Notes: a model not told the origin generated them from the letters alone. A stretch of 64,000 nt of DNA from Gammaproteobacteria bacterium (GCA_018823025.1 JAHJJI010000013.1:1-64000); one strand, 5' to 3'; shown: positions 46,368 to 55,289, numbered from the stretch's first letter. Numbers and translations: made by a program.

Positions 46368-46814
46368 TTATGCGCAACCCGGAAAACCTTCTGTCTGCAT
46401 CTTGGCCTCGAACGCCTCGGCCGCAGCCAGCCCAGTCAGGAGCGAGCTGGACTCCCCTGCCCAGTCGTAAGGTTTCATCCTGACCAGCCAGCCAGCACCG
46501 TAAGGATCGGCGTTGATCGTGCTGGGCACGGCGACTGCCGCCTCGTTGATGGCAGCAATTTCGCCACTGACGGGCGCCTTGACCGGGCCGACCCATTTGC
46601 CCGACTCAACGGTGCCGGTGGATTTGTTCTGGTCAACCACCCGACCCACTTTCTTTGCCGTCCAGGCAACGATCTCCCCCGACAGAGCGCAGCTGTAAGT
46701 GGTCATACCGACGACAATGGTCCCGTCCGACTCGTGTCGAGCCCACACATTATCGTCCACGTTGTAATACAGGTCATCGGGGAAATTGCAGCCGCGTACT
46801 AAAGCCATTCTCAT
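46368..46814 (-). CDS. lbpA: Lipoate-binding protein LbpA (GcvH-like)
   Basis: A 148-residue protein with the GcvH lipoyl-domain fold. The lipoylated lysine is K73 in 'GTVESGKWVGPVKAPVSGEI', aligned with the ESVKA site of GcvH; the C-terminus 'GAGWLVRMKPYDW' is typical. No glycine-cleavage genes are nearby; the lip genes next door point to the LbpA of the sHdr pathway, which carries sulfur-bearing intermediates during oxidation to sulfite. ATG 46814 has GGAAGG close upstream; ATG 46808 is also possible. Confidence 0.87.
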   Translation of the reverse strand: MRMALVRGCNFPDDLYYNVDDNVWARHESDGTIVVGMTTYSCALSGEIVAWTAKKVGRVVDQNKSTGTVESGKWVGPVKAPVSGEIAAINEAAVAVPSTINADPYGAGWLVRMKPYDWAGESSSLLTGLAAAEAFEAKMQTEGFPGCA

Positions 46815-46831
46815 CTCACCCTTCCAAAAGC

Positions 46832-46865
46832 AAAAAAGGGCAGGCGATATCGCCTGCCCTTTTTT
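46832..46865 (-). terminator. Intrinsic terminator between dsrE and lbpA
   Basis: GGGCAGGCGAT pairs perfectly with ATCGCCTGCCC (46838-46859), flanked by six A on one side and six T on the other, so it works in both directions. It separates the rhd-tusA-dsrE unit from lbpA. Confidence 0.93.
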
Positions 46866-46895
46866 GACTGCATCAGTTCAACCTGCTGCCATACA

Positions 46896-47402
46896 TTAGA
46901 TGTACAGGCAGATATCGGTCTCTCCAGCAAACTCGAAGAACGACGCTGCGCCAACAAACTCAACATTGTCGATAAATTGGTTATGCTCAAATCCGAACAG
47001 TTCCACCGTCATCTGGCAGGCAAGGAATTTCACCTCCGCCTCGACGCAAAGATCACGCAATTCGTCGATTGTGGCAACCCCACAGTTTTTGATGGTCATC
47101 TTCATCAATGTGGTCGCCAGTGATTCATAACCGGGAATGCTGGCCTGAACGATATTGGGAATATTCCAGTTGATATCTTTGAACCACTTCGGCCCAAAGG
47201 GCATCTTCATCGGCATGCCAGGGTTACCCAACGGGCTGACTTTCAGTCCGCTGGTATCCTTGCGAAGAAGTTGCAATCCGTAGAAAGTACAAAACACCTG
47301 TACATCATAACCCAGAGCTGCGGCCGTGGATGCCAGAATGAGAGGTGGATATGCCCAGTCCAGCGTGCCCTTGGTCGCGATGATTGCAAGTTTCTTCGAC
47401 AT
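46896..47402 (-). CDS. dsrE: DsrE-family sulfur carrier protein (DsrE3 type likely)
   Basis: A 168-residue DsrE/DsrF-like cytoplasmic protein: 'KLAIIATKGTLDWAYPPLIL' start, 'ALGYDVQVFCTFYGLQLL', then 'ELRDLCVEAEVKFLACQMTVELFGF' region near residues 114-138. Cys residues are at 38, 107, 119 and 129; the last two fit the active region of DsrE3-type sulfurtransferases. It takes sulfane sulfur from TusA or rhodanese. The rhd-tusA-dsrE set is a hallmark of sulfur oxidisers with reverse-Dsr or sHdr pathways. Confidence 0.87.
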   Translation of the reverse strand: MSKKLAIIATKGTLDWAYPPLILASTAAALGYDVQVFCTFYGLQLLRKDTSGLKVSPLGNPGMPMKMPFGPKWFKDINWNIPNIVQASIPGYESLATTLMKMTIKNCGVATIDELRDLCVEAEVKFLACQMTVELFGFEHNQFIDNVEFVGAASFFEFAGETDICLYI

Positions 47403-47454
47403 GTTTTGTTGCCTCCAGATTGTAGATAATTATTATTTTTTCAAACTATTTTTA

Positions 47455-47682
47455 TTATTTCTTCTTCATGAAGAACTGATATTTGCCACCTTCTTCGGCA
47501 GAAGACAGCAACTCGTTGCCGGTCTGCTTGGCAAAAGCTTGCATATCCTTGACGGAACCCGGGTCGGTGGCAATCACTTTCAGCACTTGGCCGGCAGTCA
47601 ATTCGGCGAGAGCTTTCTTGGTACGCAGGATGGGCAGGGGGCAGTTCAGACCGCTAGCGTCCAATTCTTTATCGAAGTTCAT
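47455..47682 (-). CDS. tusA: Sulfur carrier protein TusA
   Basis: A 75-residue sulfur relay protein with the family signature 'DASGLNCPLPILRTKKAL' (CPxP, active Cys14) and 'GQVLKVIATDPGSVKDMQAF'. It moves persulfide sulfur between rhodanese, DsrE and the oxidising complex. It lies between the rhodanese and dsrE genes, separated by about 50-100 bp on each side. Complete and typical. Confidence 0.96.
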   Translation of the reverse strand: MNFDKELDASGLNCPLPILRTKKALAELTAGQVLKVIATDPGSVKDMQAFAKQTGNELLSSAEEGGKYQFFMKKK

Positions 47683-47782
47683 TTTTCTTAGTCTCCTAAA
47701 GTGGTGGGTTTAGATGTAAAAAAGGATTTTATAATATAGATAAGGGCAAATTGCAACAGCCGCGACTATTCCCTGACAAAAA

Positions 47783-48124
47783 TCAAGCCGCCTTGGCAAC
47801 TGCAAGACCGGACTGCGCCCAAGCCATAATGCCACCCTGCAAGTTATACACGTTGTCGTGCCCCTTGGCAGCCATAAAGGCGCAGGCCTGCGCCGAACGC
47901 GCGCCTGAACGGCAATAGAAGATGGTATGAACGTCCTTATCGAGCTCGTCCGCCTTGATCGGCAACAGGTGCAAGGGCAGATGTAGCGCACCTTCGATTA
48001 CACCGTAAGCGACTTCGTTATCACTGCGCACATCCACCAGGGCAAGATTCTTTTTCTCGCTCAACAGGGAGTGCAACCCAGCAACATCAATTTCCTTGAT
48101 GCCGAACATATTGGTTCCAAACAT
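47783..48124 (-). CDS. rhd: Single-domain rhodanese
   Basis: A 113-residue cytoplasmic sulfurtransferase. It has 'LALVDVRSDNEVAYGVIEGA', the CDC25-like DVR motif and the catalytic loop 'HTIFYCRSGARSAQACAFM' with Cys71, and 'NVYNLQGGIMAWAQSG' at the end. ATG 48124 has AAGGA about ten bases upstream; ATG 48142 and TTG 48148 lack a ribosome-binding site. It probably provides persulfide to TusA next door. It heads the rhd-tusA-dsrE unit. Confidence 0.92.
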   Translation of the reverse strand: MFGTNMFGIKEIDVAGLHSLLSEKKNLALVDVRSDNEVAYGVIEGALHLPLHLLPIKADELDKDVHTIFYCRSGARSAQACAFMAAKGHDNVYNLQGGIMAWAQSGLAVAKAA

Positions 48125-48316
48125 GACGATATTTTCCTTCATCAACAAAATCAGAGTTCGCTAATATACCAAAAAGCAGAGAATCTACAATTGCTTTTAT
48201 TTATGCATGCATAATATTATTCTACTCAATTCCTGTTACTTCTGCTTTTTAAAAGACCACGCAACCGCCCCACAAGTTCCGGAGCGCGAGATCCGTCACC
48301 CATCCTCCCCTATCCA

Positions 48317-48796
48317 CTATTCGGCCGCCACCCAGTGGCCCGATTTGCCGCCCTGTTTCTCCAGCAGACGTATGCCATCCATCCTCATACCACGATCCAC
48401 CGCCTTGCACATATCGTAGATCGTCAGCAAACCGACGCTCGCAGCAGTCAACGCCTCCATCTCGACGCCGGTGCGGCCCAATGTTTCCGCCGTGACGATA
48501 CATTCGATCGCCGCATTGGACTCGTCCACGTTGAACTCCACGCCAACCTTGGTGAGCGCGAGCGGGTGGCACAAGGGAATCAATTCGGAAGTGCGCTTCG
48601 AAGCCTGGATCGCAGCGATGCGGGCAACGCCGAGTACATCGCCCTTTTTGGCCCCGCCCTCCAGAATCAGCTTCAGCGTGGCAGGCTGCATGATAATTTT
48701 GCCCGCAGCGCGGGCGATGCGGCGAGTTTCCGACTTTTCCGCCACGCCCACCATATGCGCCTGCCCAGCCTCGTCAAAATGGGTGAATCCGCTCAT
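48317..48796 (-). CDS. moaC: Cyclic pyranopterin monophosphate synthase MoaC
   Basis: Forms cyclic pyranopterin monophosphate in molybdenum-cofactor synthesis. The 159-residue protein starts [20 protein letters not shown] and shows '[20 protein letters not shown]', '[18 protein letters not shown]' and '[20 protein letters not shown]', all catalytic family motifs. ATG 48796 is chosen because the family starts here; the frame continues 15 codons upstream. It is divergent from bepA. Confidence 0.96.
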   Translation of the reverse strand: MSGFTHFDEAGQAHMVGVAEKSETRRIARAAGKIIMQPATLKLILEGGAKKGDVLGVARIAAIQASKRTSELIPLCHPLALTKVGVEFNVDESNAAIECIVTAETLGRTGVEMEALTAASVGLLTIYDMCKAVDRGMRMDGIRLLEKQGGKSGHWVAAE

Positions 48797-48997
48797 TTTT
48801 GGCACCTGAATACTGAACTTATATTTTAAAGCGATTATCATAGCACCATGAATTTACGCCACCTAGTAGTCCGTTCCACCAAAATGGGGACAAATGAAAC
48901 GGATGGATTTTTTCGACAGGCTAGACGCAGACTCGCCGCCGTATGGGGTATACGGCAAGGGGATGCAACGACGCATGGCGGAAAAAGATGCCGTTTC

Positions 48998-50440
48998 ATG
49001 TCTGCGGTTTGGCGGAACGGGCTACTCGCCCTGCTCATCCCCCTGCTGACCCTGCCGGGCGTGTTGGCCGATGGCCTGCCCGACTTGGGGGAGGTATCGC
49101 AAAGCGGGTTTTCCTCACAAACCGAGCGCCGCATCGGCGAGGCCATCATGGTTGACGTCCGCCATGACCGTAGCCTGGTGGATGACACCGAACTGACCGA
49201 CTACCTCAACAACCTGGGCTACCGACTAGTGGCCTCCAGTACGGAAAATCGCCAGGATTTTGAATTTTTCGTGCTGCGTGACAACACTTTGAACGCCTTC
49301 GCCCTGCCAGGCGGGTTTATCGGCGTGCATACCGGACTGATACTCGCGGCACAGAGCGAATCCGAGCTCGCCGCCGTGCTCGGCCACGAAATCGCCCACG
49401 TCACGCAGCGCCACCTGGCTCGCATCATCGCCAAGCAGGAGCAAAGCGCGATTGCCTCGCTCGCCGCACTGGCGGTGGCGATCCTGGCTGCGCGTTCCAA
49501 TCCGCAGATTGCCAATGCCGCCATGGCGACGGCGCAAGCGACTTCCATCCAGACTCAGCTCGACTTCACCCGCGAACACGAGCGCGAAGCCGACCGCATT
49601 GGCCTGCAGACGCTGACCCAGGCCGGATTCGATCCTCGCGGAGCCGCTTTATTCTTCGAACGACTGCAAAAATCCAGCCGTTTGTACGAAAACAACGCGC
49701 CCGAATACCTGCGCACTCACCCGATCACCAGCGATCGCATTGCCGACCTGCAGAACCGCCTGGAAGACAAACCCTATCGCCAGATTCCTGACAGCCTGGA
49801 ATTCCAGCTGGTGCGCGCCAAGCTGCGCGCCGAGGAAGGAACGCCGCAGCAAGCAATCGCGCACTTCGAAGAAGCGCTGCGCGAAAAGAAATACAGCAGC
49901 GAAGCTGCTAGTCGTTATGGCTTGGCAGCTGCCCTGCTGCGCGCCAAGGAGACCGCGCGCGCCGAGCAGGAGTTGGCACAATTGCGCAAAATCACTGCGC
50001 CTAACGCAATTATCGAAAACCTGGACGCACTGATCAAGACTGCCTCCGGCCCGCCAGGTGCCGCCCTCGCCCAATACCAGACTGCACTGAAAAGCTTTCC
50101 CAATCACCGGGCGCTGGTGTACGGCTACGCTGGAGCCCTGCTGCAGAGCCGCCACATCAGCGATGCACTGAAGCTGGTCGGCGACCGGCTGCGCCGTTTT
50201 CCCAACGACGCCCGGCTCTACGAATTGCAGGCGCAAGGCTACGCCATGCAGGGCAAGATGCTGCTCTCTCACCAGGCGCAGGCCGAAGCCTACACCCGAC
50301 AGGGCAATTTGGTCGCCGCCATCGAGCAGCTGCAGCTTGGCTTGAAAGCAGGCGACAGCGATTTCTACCAGCTTTCCATTGCTGAGGCGCGACTCAAGGC
50401 ATTGCGCGTCGAACATGCCGAGCTCACCAAGAAACCCTAG
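48998..50440 (+). CDS. bepA: BepA-like M48 metalloprotease with TPR repeats
   Basis: A periplasmic zinc protease that helps assemble or degrade outer membrane proteins such as LptD. From ATG 48998 the 480-residue product has a signal peptide (about residues 8-25), the zinc motif H130-E131-x2-H134 in 'VLGHEIAHVTQRH', the third ligand in 'EREADRIGLQTL' and C-terminal TPR units ('AIAHFEEALREKKYSSEAAS', 'LAQYQTALKSFPNHRAL'). The frame is open from 48848, but that extension would bury the signal peptide. Confidence 0.93.
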   Translation: MSAVWRNGLLALLIPLLTLPGVLADGLPDLGEVSQSGFSSQTERRIGEAIMVDVRHDRSLVDDTELTDYLNNLGYRLVASSTENRQDFEFFVLRDNTLNAFALPGGFIGVHTGLILAAQSESELAAVLGHEIAHVTQRHLARIIAKQEQSAIASLAALAVAILAARSNPQIANAAMATAQATSIQTQLDFTREHEREADRIGLQTLTQAGFDPRGAALFFERLQKSSRLYENNAPEYLRTHPITSDRIADLQNRLEDKPYRQIPDSLEFQLVRAKLRAEEGTPQQAIAHFEEALREKKYSSEAASRYGLAAALLRAKETARAEQELAQLRKITAPNAIIENLDALIKTASGPPGAALAQYQTALKSFPNHRALVYGYAGALLQSRHISDALKLVGDRLRRFPNDARLYELQAQGYAMQGKMLLSHQAQAEAYTRQGNLVAAIEQLQLGLKAGDSDFYQLSIAEARLKALRVEHAELTKKP

Positions 50441-50538
50441 CGTTCAGAGGGGTGTTATTTTTCCTCATTCCCCCCTGGGGGTACTTGAAAAATCCATAGG
50501 CAGCGTCAAAATAACTCTAGTATGCTTAAGGGAATCGA

Positions 50539-50847
50539 ATGGGTAACAAGCGTCAAGAAACTCCGGTACTGGAAACAGTAAAAAGCAAGCTGAAGACCCC
50601 GCCACTGTTCAATGTGGTATTGCTGAACGATGACTTCACTCCGATGGAGTTTGTCGTCGAGGTACTGCAACAATATTTTTCCAAGACCTACGAACAAGCG
50701 ACGGAAATTATGCTCAAAGTACATACTGAAGGCGTTGGCCTATGTGGGGTGTACCCCAAGGACATCGCCGCAACCAAGGTGGAACAGGTCGTGGCATTCG
50801 CCCGGCAGCATCAACATCCGCTGCAATGCGTGATGGAGGAAAAGTAA
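50539..50847 (+). CDS. clpS: ATP-dependent Clp protease adaptor ClpS
   Basis: Delivers N-degron substrates to ClpAP. The 102-residue adaptor has the core '[20 protein letters not shown]' with the substrate-pocket Asn-Asp and '[20 protein letters not shown]'. Two codons from its end clpA begins (1-bp gap), the universal clpS-clpA arrangement. Confidence 0.97.
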   Translation: MGNKRQETPVLETVKSKLKTPPLFNVVLLNDDFTPMEFVVEVLQQYFSKTYEQATEIMLKVHTEGVGLCGVYPKDIAATKVEQVVAFARQHQHPLQCVMEEK

Positions 50848-50848
50848 A

Positions 50849-53113
50849 ATGATCGCACAGGAACTTGAAGTCTCATTGCATATGGCTTTCATGGAAGCGC
50901 GCCAGAAGCGCCATGAGTTCATTACCGTGGAGCATCTGCTGCTGGCCATGCTGGACAACCCCAGCGCGGCCAAGGTGCTGCGCGCCTGTGCCGCCAACAT
51001 CGACGAGCTGCGCAAAACCCTTGCTGACTTCGTCACCACCCAGACTCCCACCATAGCCGGCTCGGGCGAAGTGGACACGCAACCCACCCTGGGCTTTCAG
51101 CGCGTGATCCAGCGCGCCATCCTGCACGTCCAATCTTCCGGCAAAAAAGAAGTCACCGGCGCCAACGTGCTGGTAGCAATTTTTGGCGAGAAAGATTCCC
51201 ATGCGGTGTATTTCCTCAGCCAGCAAGGCATTTCCCGCTTCGATATAGTTAACTACATCTCGCACGGCATCAGCAAAGTACCGGAAGGCAATGCGCCTCG
51301 CCAGGATCTGGAGCAGGAGTCCGAGCAGGAAGCAGTTCCCGCCGGTGCGCTGGAAAATTTTACCCTGAACCTCAACGTTCAGGCTCTGGCTGGCAAGATC
51401 GATCCGCTCATCGGGCGCGAACTGGAACTGGAACGGACCATTCAAACCCTGTGCCGCCGCCGCAAGAACAACCCGCTGCTGGTCGGCGAAGCGGGTGTCG
51501 GCAAGACTGCCATTGCAGAAGGACTGGCTCGCCGCATCGTCGAGGGCGAGGTACCCGAAGTACTGGCCGAGAGCACGGTCTACTCGCTCGACATGGGCGC
51601 GCTGCTGGCTGGCACCAAGTACCGCGGCGATTTCGAACAGCGCCTCAAGGCGGTACTCAAGCAGCTCAACGAGGATCCGCACGCCATCCTGTTCATTGAC
51701 GAGATTCACACCCTGATCGGTGCTGGCGCCGCTTCCGGCGGCACGCTCGACGCTTCCAACCTGTTGAAGCCTGCCCTGAGTTCCGGGCAGCTGCGCTGTA
51801 TCGGCGCCACCACTTACAACGAGTATCGCGGCATTTTCGAGAAAGATCACGCTCTGTCGCGGCGCTTCCAGAAGATCGACGTACCCGAGCCCAGCGTGGA
51901 GGAAACCGTAGCCATCCTGCGTGGCCTGAAATCGCGCTTCGAGGCCCACCACGGCGTCAAGTACACGGCGACGGCGCTGACCACGGCGGCTGAACTGTCG
52001 GCGCGTTACATCAACGATCGCCACCTTCCCGACAAGGCCATCGACGTGATCGATGAAGCCGGGGCCGCGCAGCGCATCCTGCCGAAATCAAAGCAGAAGA
52101 AGACCATCACCAACAAGGAAATTGAGGAAATCATCGCCAAGATCGCGCGCATTCCGCCAAAGAATATCTCCAGCGATGATCGCAGTGCCCTCAAGACCCT
52201 TGATCGTGACCTCAAGTCCGTGGTGTTCGGCCAGGACAAGTCGATCGATATGCTCGCCTCTGCAATCAAGATGGCTCGTTCCGGCCTCGGCAATCCGCAC
52301 AAACCGATCGGCTCCTTCCTGTTTTCCGGTCCAACCGGCGTCGGCAAGACCGAAGTGGCACGGCAGCTGGCCTACACTCTGGGCATCGAGCTGATCCGCT
52401 TCGACATGTCCGAATACATGGAGCGGCACGCGGTATCTCGCCTGATCGGCGCCCCGCCCGGCTATGTCGGCTTCGAACAGGGTGGACTACTGACCGAACA
52501 GATCACCAAACACCCTTATGCGGTGCTGCTGCTCGATGAAATCGAAAAAGCCCACCCCGACATCTTCAACATCCTGTTGCAAGTGATGGATCACGGCACG
52601 CTCACCGACAACAATGGCCGCAAGGCGGACTTCCGCAACGTGATCATCATCATGACCACCAACGCCGGCGCCGAATCGCTGACCAAGAGCAACATCGGCT
52701 TCACCACTGCACGGCAGCAAGGCGATGAAATGGCGGAAATCAAACGGCTATTCAGCCCGGAATTCAGGAACCGCCTGGATGGCACCATTTCCTTTGCGCC
52801 GCTCAGTCGCGAGGTCATCCTGCGCGTGGTGGACAAATTCCTGATGCAGCTGGATGAACAACTCCACGAGAAAAAAGTAGATGCCGTGTTTACCGATGCC
52901 CTGAAGGATCATTTGGCCAAGCATGGCTTCGACCCGGCAATGGGCGCACGACCGATGGCGCGGCTTATTCAGGACACCATCCGCAAGGCGTTGGCGGACG
53001 AATTGCTGTTTGGCCGACTGGCCCACGGTGGCAAGGTAGTAGTAGATATCGACGAGCAGGACCATGTCCGCCTCGAATTTGCCGAGAACAGCGAAAAAGC
53101 CGTCAGCGTTTAA
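50849..53113 (+). CDS. clpA: ATP-dependent Clp protease ATP-binding subunit ClpA
   Basis: Hexameric AAA+ unfoldase feeding ClpP. The 754-residue protein has an N-domain ('[20 protein letters not shown]'), D1 with Walker A '[17 protein letters not shown]' and Walker B '[13 protein letters not shown]', and D2 with '[16 protein letters not shown]' and '[16 protein letters not shown]'. The IGL/F loop region '[13 protein letters not shown]' for ClpP docking is present. A strong terminator follows at 53132. Confidence 0.98.
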   Translation: MIAQELEVSLHMAFMEARQKRHEFITVEHLLLAMLDNPSAAKVLRACAANIDELRKTLADFVTTQTPTIAGSGEVDTQPTLGFQRVIQRAILHVQSSGKKEVTGANVLVAIFGEKDSHAVYFLSQQGISRFDIVNYISHGISKVPEGNAPRQDLEQESEQEAVPAGALENFTLNLNVQALAGKIDPLIGRELELERTIQTLCRRRKNNPLLVGEAGVGKTAIAEGLARRIVEGEVPEVLAESTVYSLDMGALLAGTKYRGDFEQRLKAVLKQLNEDPHAILFIDEIHTLIGAGAASGGTLDASNLLKPALSSGQLRCIGATTYNEYRGIFEKDHALSRRFQKIDVPEPSVEETVAILRGLKSRFEAHHGVKYTATALTTAAELSARYINDRHLPDKAIDVIDEAGAAQRILPKSKQKKTITNKEIEEIIAKIARIPPKNISSDDRSALKTLDRDLKSVVFGQDKSIDMLASAIKMARSGLGNPHKPIGSFLFSGPTGVGKTEVARQLAYTLGIELIRFDMSEYMERHAVSRLIGAPPGYVGFEQGGLLTEQITKHPYAVLLLDEIEKAHPDIFNILLQVMDHGTLTDNNGRKADFRNVIIIMTTNAGAESLTKSNIGFTTARQQGDEMAEIKRLFSPEFRNRLDGTISFAPLSREVILRVVDKFLMQLDEQLHEKKVDAVFTDALKDHLAKHGFDPAMGARPMARLIQDTIRKALADELLFGRLAHGGKVVVDIDEQDHVRLEFAENSEKAVSV

Positions 53114-53131
53114 ATCGAACCACAATAAAAT

Positions 53132-53167
53132 AAGGCGCAGGACTCAAGAAGTCCTGCGCCTTATTTT
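53132..53167. terminator. Bidirectional terminator after clpA
   Basis: AAGGCGCAGGACT (53132-53144), loop CAAGA, AGTCCTGCGCCTT (53150-53162), then ATTTTT. The 13-bp perfect stem serves clpA on the plus strand and, with the A-rich left flank, the convergent DUF2892 gene. Confidence 0.93.
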
Positions 53168-53190
53168 TAATCAAAGCCTGGTCAGCCGAT

Positions 53191-53400
53191 TTACTTCTTT
53201 TCTTCCACCTTGCAAGTGTTCATGCCGAAAATGCTATAGGCCGGGCACCAGTTCATCACCCCGGTGGCCAGTGGCACAATGCCGATCAGCCCCCACAACC
53301 ACAGGCCATCTTCGCTCTGAAGAATGAACACCAAGGCCAGCAACACGATCCCAGCCACAATGCGAAACCCCCTGTCAATACCGCCCACGTTTGCTTTCAT
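53191..53400 (-). CDS. DUF2892 (YgaP-like) small membrane protein
   Basis: A 69-residue protein with the DUF2892 pattern 'NVGGIDRGFRIVAGIVLLAL', two transmembrane helices and 'GVMNWCPAYSIFGMNTCKV' with two Cys. In YgaP this module is fused to a rhodanese, so the family is linked to sulfur metabolism. ATG 53400 matches family starts; the frame extends eight codons upstream. It follows the sigma-54 activator by 67 bp on the same strand. Confidence 0.88.
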   Translation of the reverse strand: MKANVGGIDRGFRIVAGIVLLALVFILQSEDGLWLWGLIGIVPLATGVMNWCPAYSIFGMNTCKVEEKK

Positions 53401-53467
53401 ATTCTCTCCCAGTTGATATTTCAAGACATTACTGACAAAACACCGCCCTGTAATAATAACCTACTTA

Positions 53468-54841
53468 TCAATCTTTCGCGGGGTGCAGCCCGTAGCGGTT
53501 CAGTTTACGGTACAACGTTCGCTCGCTGATGCCGAGGATATCCGCCACCGTGCGCCGATGCCCGCCATGATGTTCCAGCAATTCGCAAATATGGCGGATC
53601 TCCATTTCTTCAATGGATAGGGCAGAAGGAACGCCCACCATTGGGGGAGGCACCGGACTGCCCACTAAAACCCCTGTTCGCATTGCCGTCTGTACCTTTT
53701 CCTCGTTCATACTGTCGAATTGAATATGTTTGGCATGAATGATCCCGTTGCTGGACAAAGCAACCGCCTTCTGCAAAACATTACGCAGTTCGCGCACGTT
53801 GCCGGGATAATCATAGTTCATCAACCGTGAAATGGCGTCTGCAGCAAGTCTTGGAATATTCTTCCCTGCCCCGCTGATGCGGGCAAGCAACGCATCAGCC
53901 AGCGCAGGAATATCCGGACGGCGCTCGCGCAGAGAGGGAAGCATCACGTCGATACCGGCGATTCGGTAATACAAATCCTCGCGAAACAACCCCTGGTCCA
54001 CCCGCTCCAGCAAATTCCGGTTGGTGGCGGAAATAATCCGCACATCTGCTGTCAGGGTTACCGTACCACCAACCCGGCGGAATTCTCCGGTCTCCAGCAC
54101 GCGCAGGAGCTTGGGTTGCATTGAAAGTGGGATTTCCCCGATTTCGTCGAGAAACAGCGTTCCGCCCCCCGCCAGTTCAAACAATCCTTGTTTGCGTCCG
54201 ACACAGCCCGTGAAAGCACCTCGCTCGTGGCCAAAGAATTCACTCTCGAACACCGATTCGGCGATAGCCGCGCAATTGACTGAGACATACGGGCGGCCGC
54301 CCCGTGTTGAAAGCTTGTGCACGAATTCCGCTGCCAGTTCCTTACCGACGCCGCTTTCCCCATACAGCAGTATCGGCGCATCCGACTCGGCCACTCGGCC
54401 CAGCTTGTCTGCACACTGCAGAAAGGCGGGCGAATGGCCGATCATGCGCATTTCATCGCAATCCAGTTCTTCCGAAGATGCCAACGGTACGATAGCCTCG
54501 CCCAAGTAAAGGCAACCGTCCCGCCCGCGAATCGGATACCCCTTGAGGCGCACCCGCTCGGCGCGATTGTTATTGTCGTAATGAATATGCAGTACCTGGC
54601 AAGCCTCACCGGTTGCAAATACCTTCTGGTGAGGACAGACCTCGCCGTTCTCATGACAGGGAACGGAGGAATGATGGGAAATTTCGTGGCACAAGCGGCC
54701 CACAATCTCCTCCGGATTCAAACCATATACCTGACAATAAGCATTGTTTGCAGAAACCACACGGTAATCCTTATCGATCAGGACGAATGGATTTTCCTGG
54801 ATATTGATCAGAGATTGCAGGTCGAGAGAAAGATCGTTCAT
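53468..54841 (-). CDS. Sigma-54-dependent activator with Cys/His-rich PAS domain
   Basis: A 457-residue bacterial enhancer-binding protein. N-terminal PAS (about 5-120) carries C51-H52…H56-H57…C62…C69 in 'GRLCHEISHHSSVPCHE', a potential redox, metal or persulfide site. The AAA+ domain has Walker A 'GESGVGKE' (161-168), Walker B 'LFLDE' and the sigma-54 contact loop GAFTGC (208-213) where the family consensus is GAFTGA. A Fis-type helix-turn-helix ends the protein ('HRRTVADILGISERTLYRKL'). ATG 54841 is preferred; a longer frame to 54901 would overlap the dyad sites. It is divergent from the SQR operon and very likely its regulator. Confidence 0.9.
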   Translation of the reverse strand: MNDLSLDLQSLINIQENPFVLIDKDYRVVSANNAYCQVYGLNPEEIVGRLCHEISHHSSVPCHENGEVCPHQKVFATGEACQVLHIHYDNNNRAERVRLKGYPIRGRDGCLYLGEAIVPLASSEELDCDEMRMIGHSPAFLQCADKLGRVAESDAPILLYGESGVGKELAAEFVHKLSTRGGRPYVSVNCAAIAESVFESEFFGHERGAFTGCVGRKQGLFELAGGGTLFLDEIGEIPLSMQPKLLRVLETGEFRRVGGTVTLTADVRIISATNRNLLERVDQGLFREDLYYRIAGIDVMLPSLRERRPDIPALADALLARISGAGKNIPRLAADAISRLMNYDYPGNVRELRNVLQKAVALSSNGIIHAKHIQFDSMNEEKVQTAMRTGVLVGSPVPPPMVGVPSALSIEEMEIRHICELLEHHGGHRRTVADILGISERTLYRKLNRYGLHPAKD

Positions 54842-54854
54842 TTTTAGCGTCACC

Positions 54855-54989
54855 TCATGACAGATTGTCATGACACAGTATAACCATGACCAAGCTGCCA
54901 TGTAAATGGTAAAGCTGTTGGCTCAACAGGCTGATAAAACATTTCTTAATGAATGACCATACTGCCATATTGACATGACAGCCTGTCAT
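54855..54989 (+). promoter_or_regulatory. Candidate upstream activator sites (four dyads)
   Basis: Two sites match ATGACA-N3-TGTCAT perfectly: 54857-54871 (its arms extend to 8 bp, TCATGACA-N3-TGTCATGA) and 54975-54989. Two weaker ATGACC-N4-TGCCAT dyads lie at 54886-54901 and 54953-54968. Centres of adjacent sites in each pair are about 22 and 30 bp apart, two to three helical turns. They lie 50-210 bp before the sigma-54 promoter, the usual enhancer distance. Confidence 0.65.
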
Positions 54990-55040
54990 CACAGAAATAA
55001 TATAAATTAAATTCACTTAATTATTAATTAGTTACGTAAT

Positions 55041-55056
55041 GGCACGCAGATTGCTT
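55041..55056 (+). promoter_or_regulatory. Sigma-54 (-24/-12) promoter of the SQR operon
   Basis: TGGCACGCAGATTGCT matches the consensus TGGCACG-N4-TTGCW at every fixed position, with GG and GC separated by exactly 10 bases. Transcription would start near 55067, about 25 bp before the first small gene. Confidence 0.9.
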
Positions 55057-55091
55057 ACAGATTTACCTCAACCCAATAAATGGAGAACCAA

Positions 55092-55289
55092 ATGGCCGCA
55101 AATTGGACACTGCACGAAGGCGTAAAAATGGACGACGCTACTGCCAGCGAAGTTGCCAAGATCGCCTGCGCACTAAAATCCCTGTCAGCCTATACCAGTC
55201 TGGCGATGGAAAGCGAAGACGCACCGGAAGACCTGCAAGCCATCGTAGATGAAGGACTTGAGGCGATGACCCGGATTTTCGTCTGGTAA
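55092..55289 (+). CDS. 65-residue protein of unknown function, copy 1 (SQR-linked)
   Basis: A small, acidic, probably helical protein: 'NWTLHEGVKMDDATASEVAK', 'IACALKSLSAYTSLAMESED', 'APEDLQAIVDEGLEAMTRIF', ending VW. The start is the ATG at 55092 (GGAG six bases upstream), aligned with copy 2; an ATG at 55080 adds four residues. No signal or membrane segment; one Cys (C26) is conserved in both copies. Its place directly before an SQR gene, twice, suggests a role with the SQR: assembly, membrane tethering or sulfur acceptance. The family was not recognised. Confidence 0.8.
   Translation: MAANWTLHEGVKMDDATASEVAKIACALKSLSAYTSLAMESEDAPEDLQAIVDEGLEAMTRIFVW

Noticed and set aside
46368-46814. Glycine-cleavage H protein
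   Set aside because: The fold and lipoyl site match GcvH, but no gcvP or gcvT is near and the flanking genes form the LbpA-specific lipoate pathway.
50873-52024. Minus-strand open frame of 383 codons inside clpA
   Set aside because: Antisense of clpA, which is intact with both AAA+ modules.
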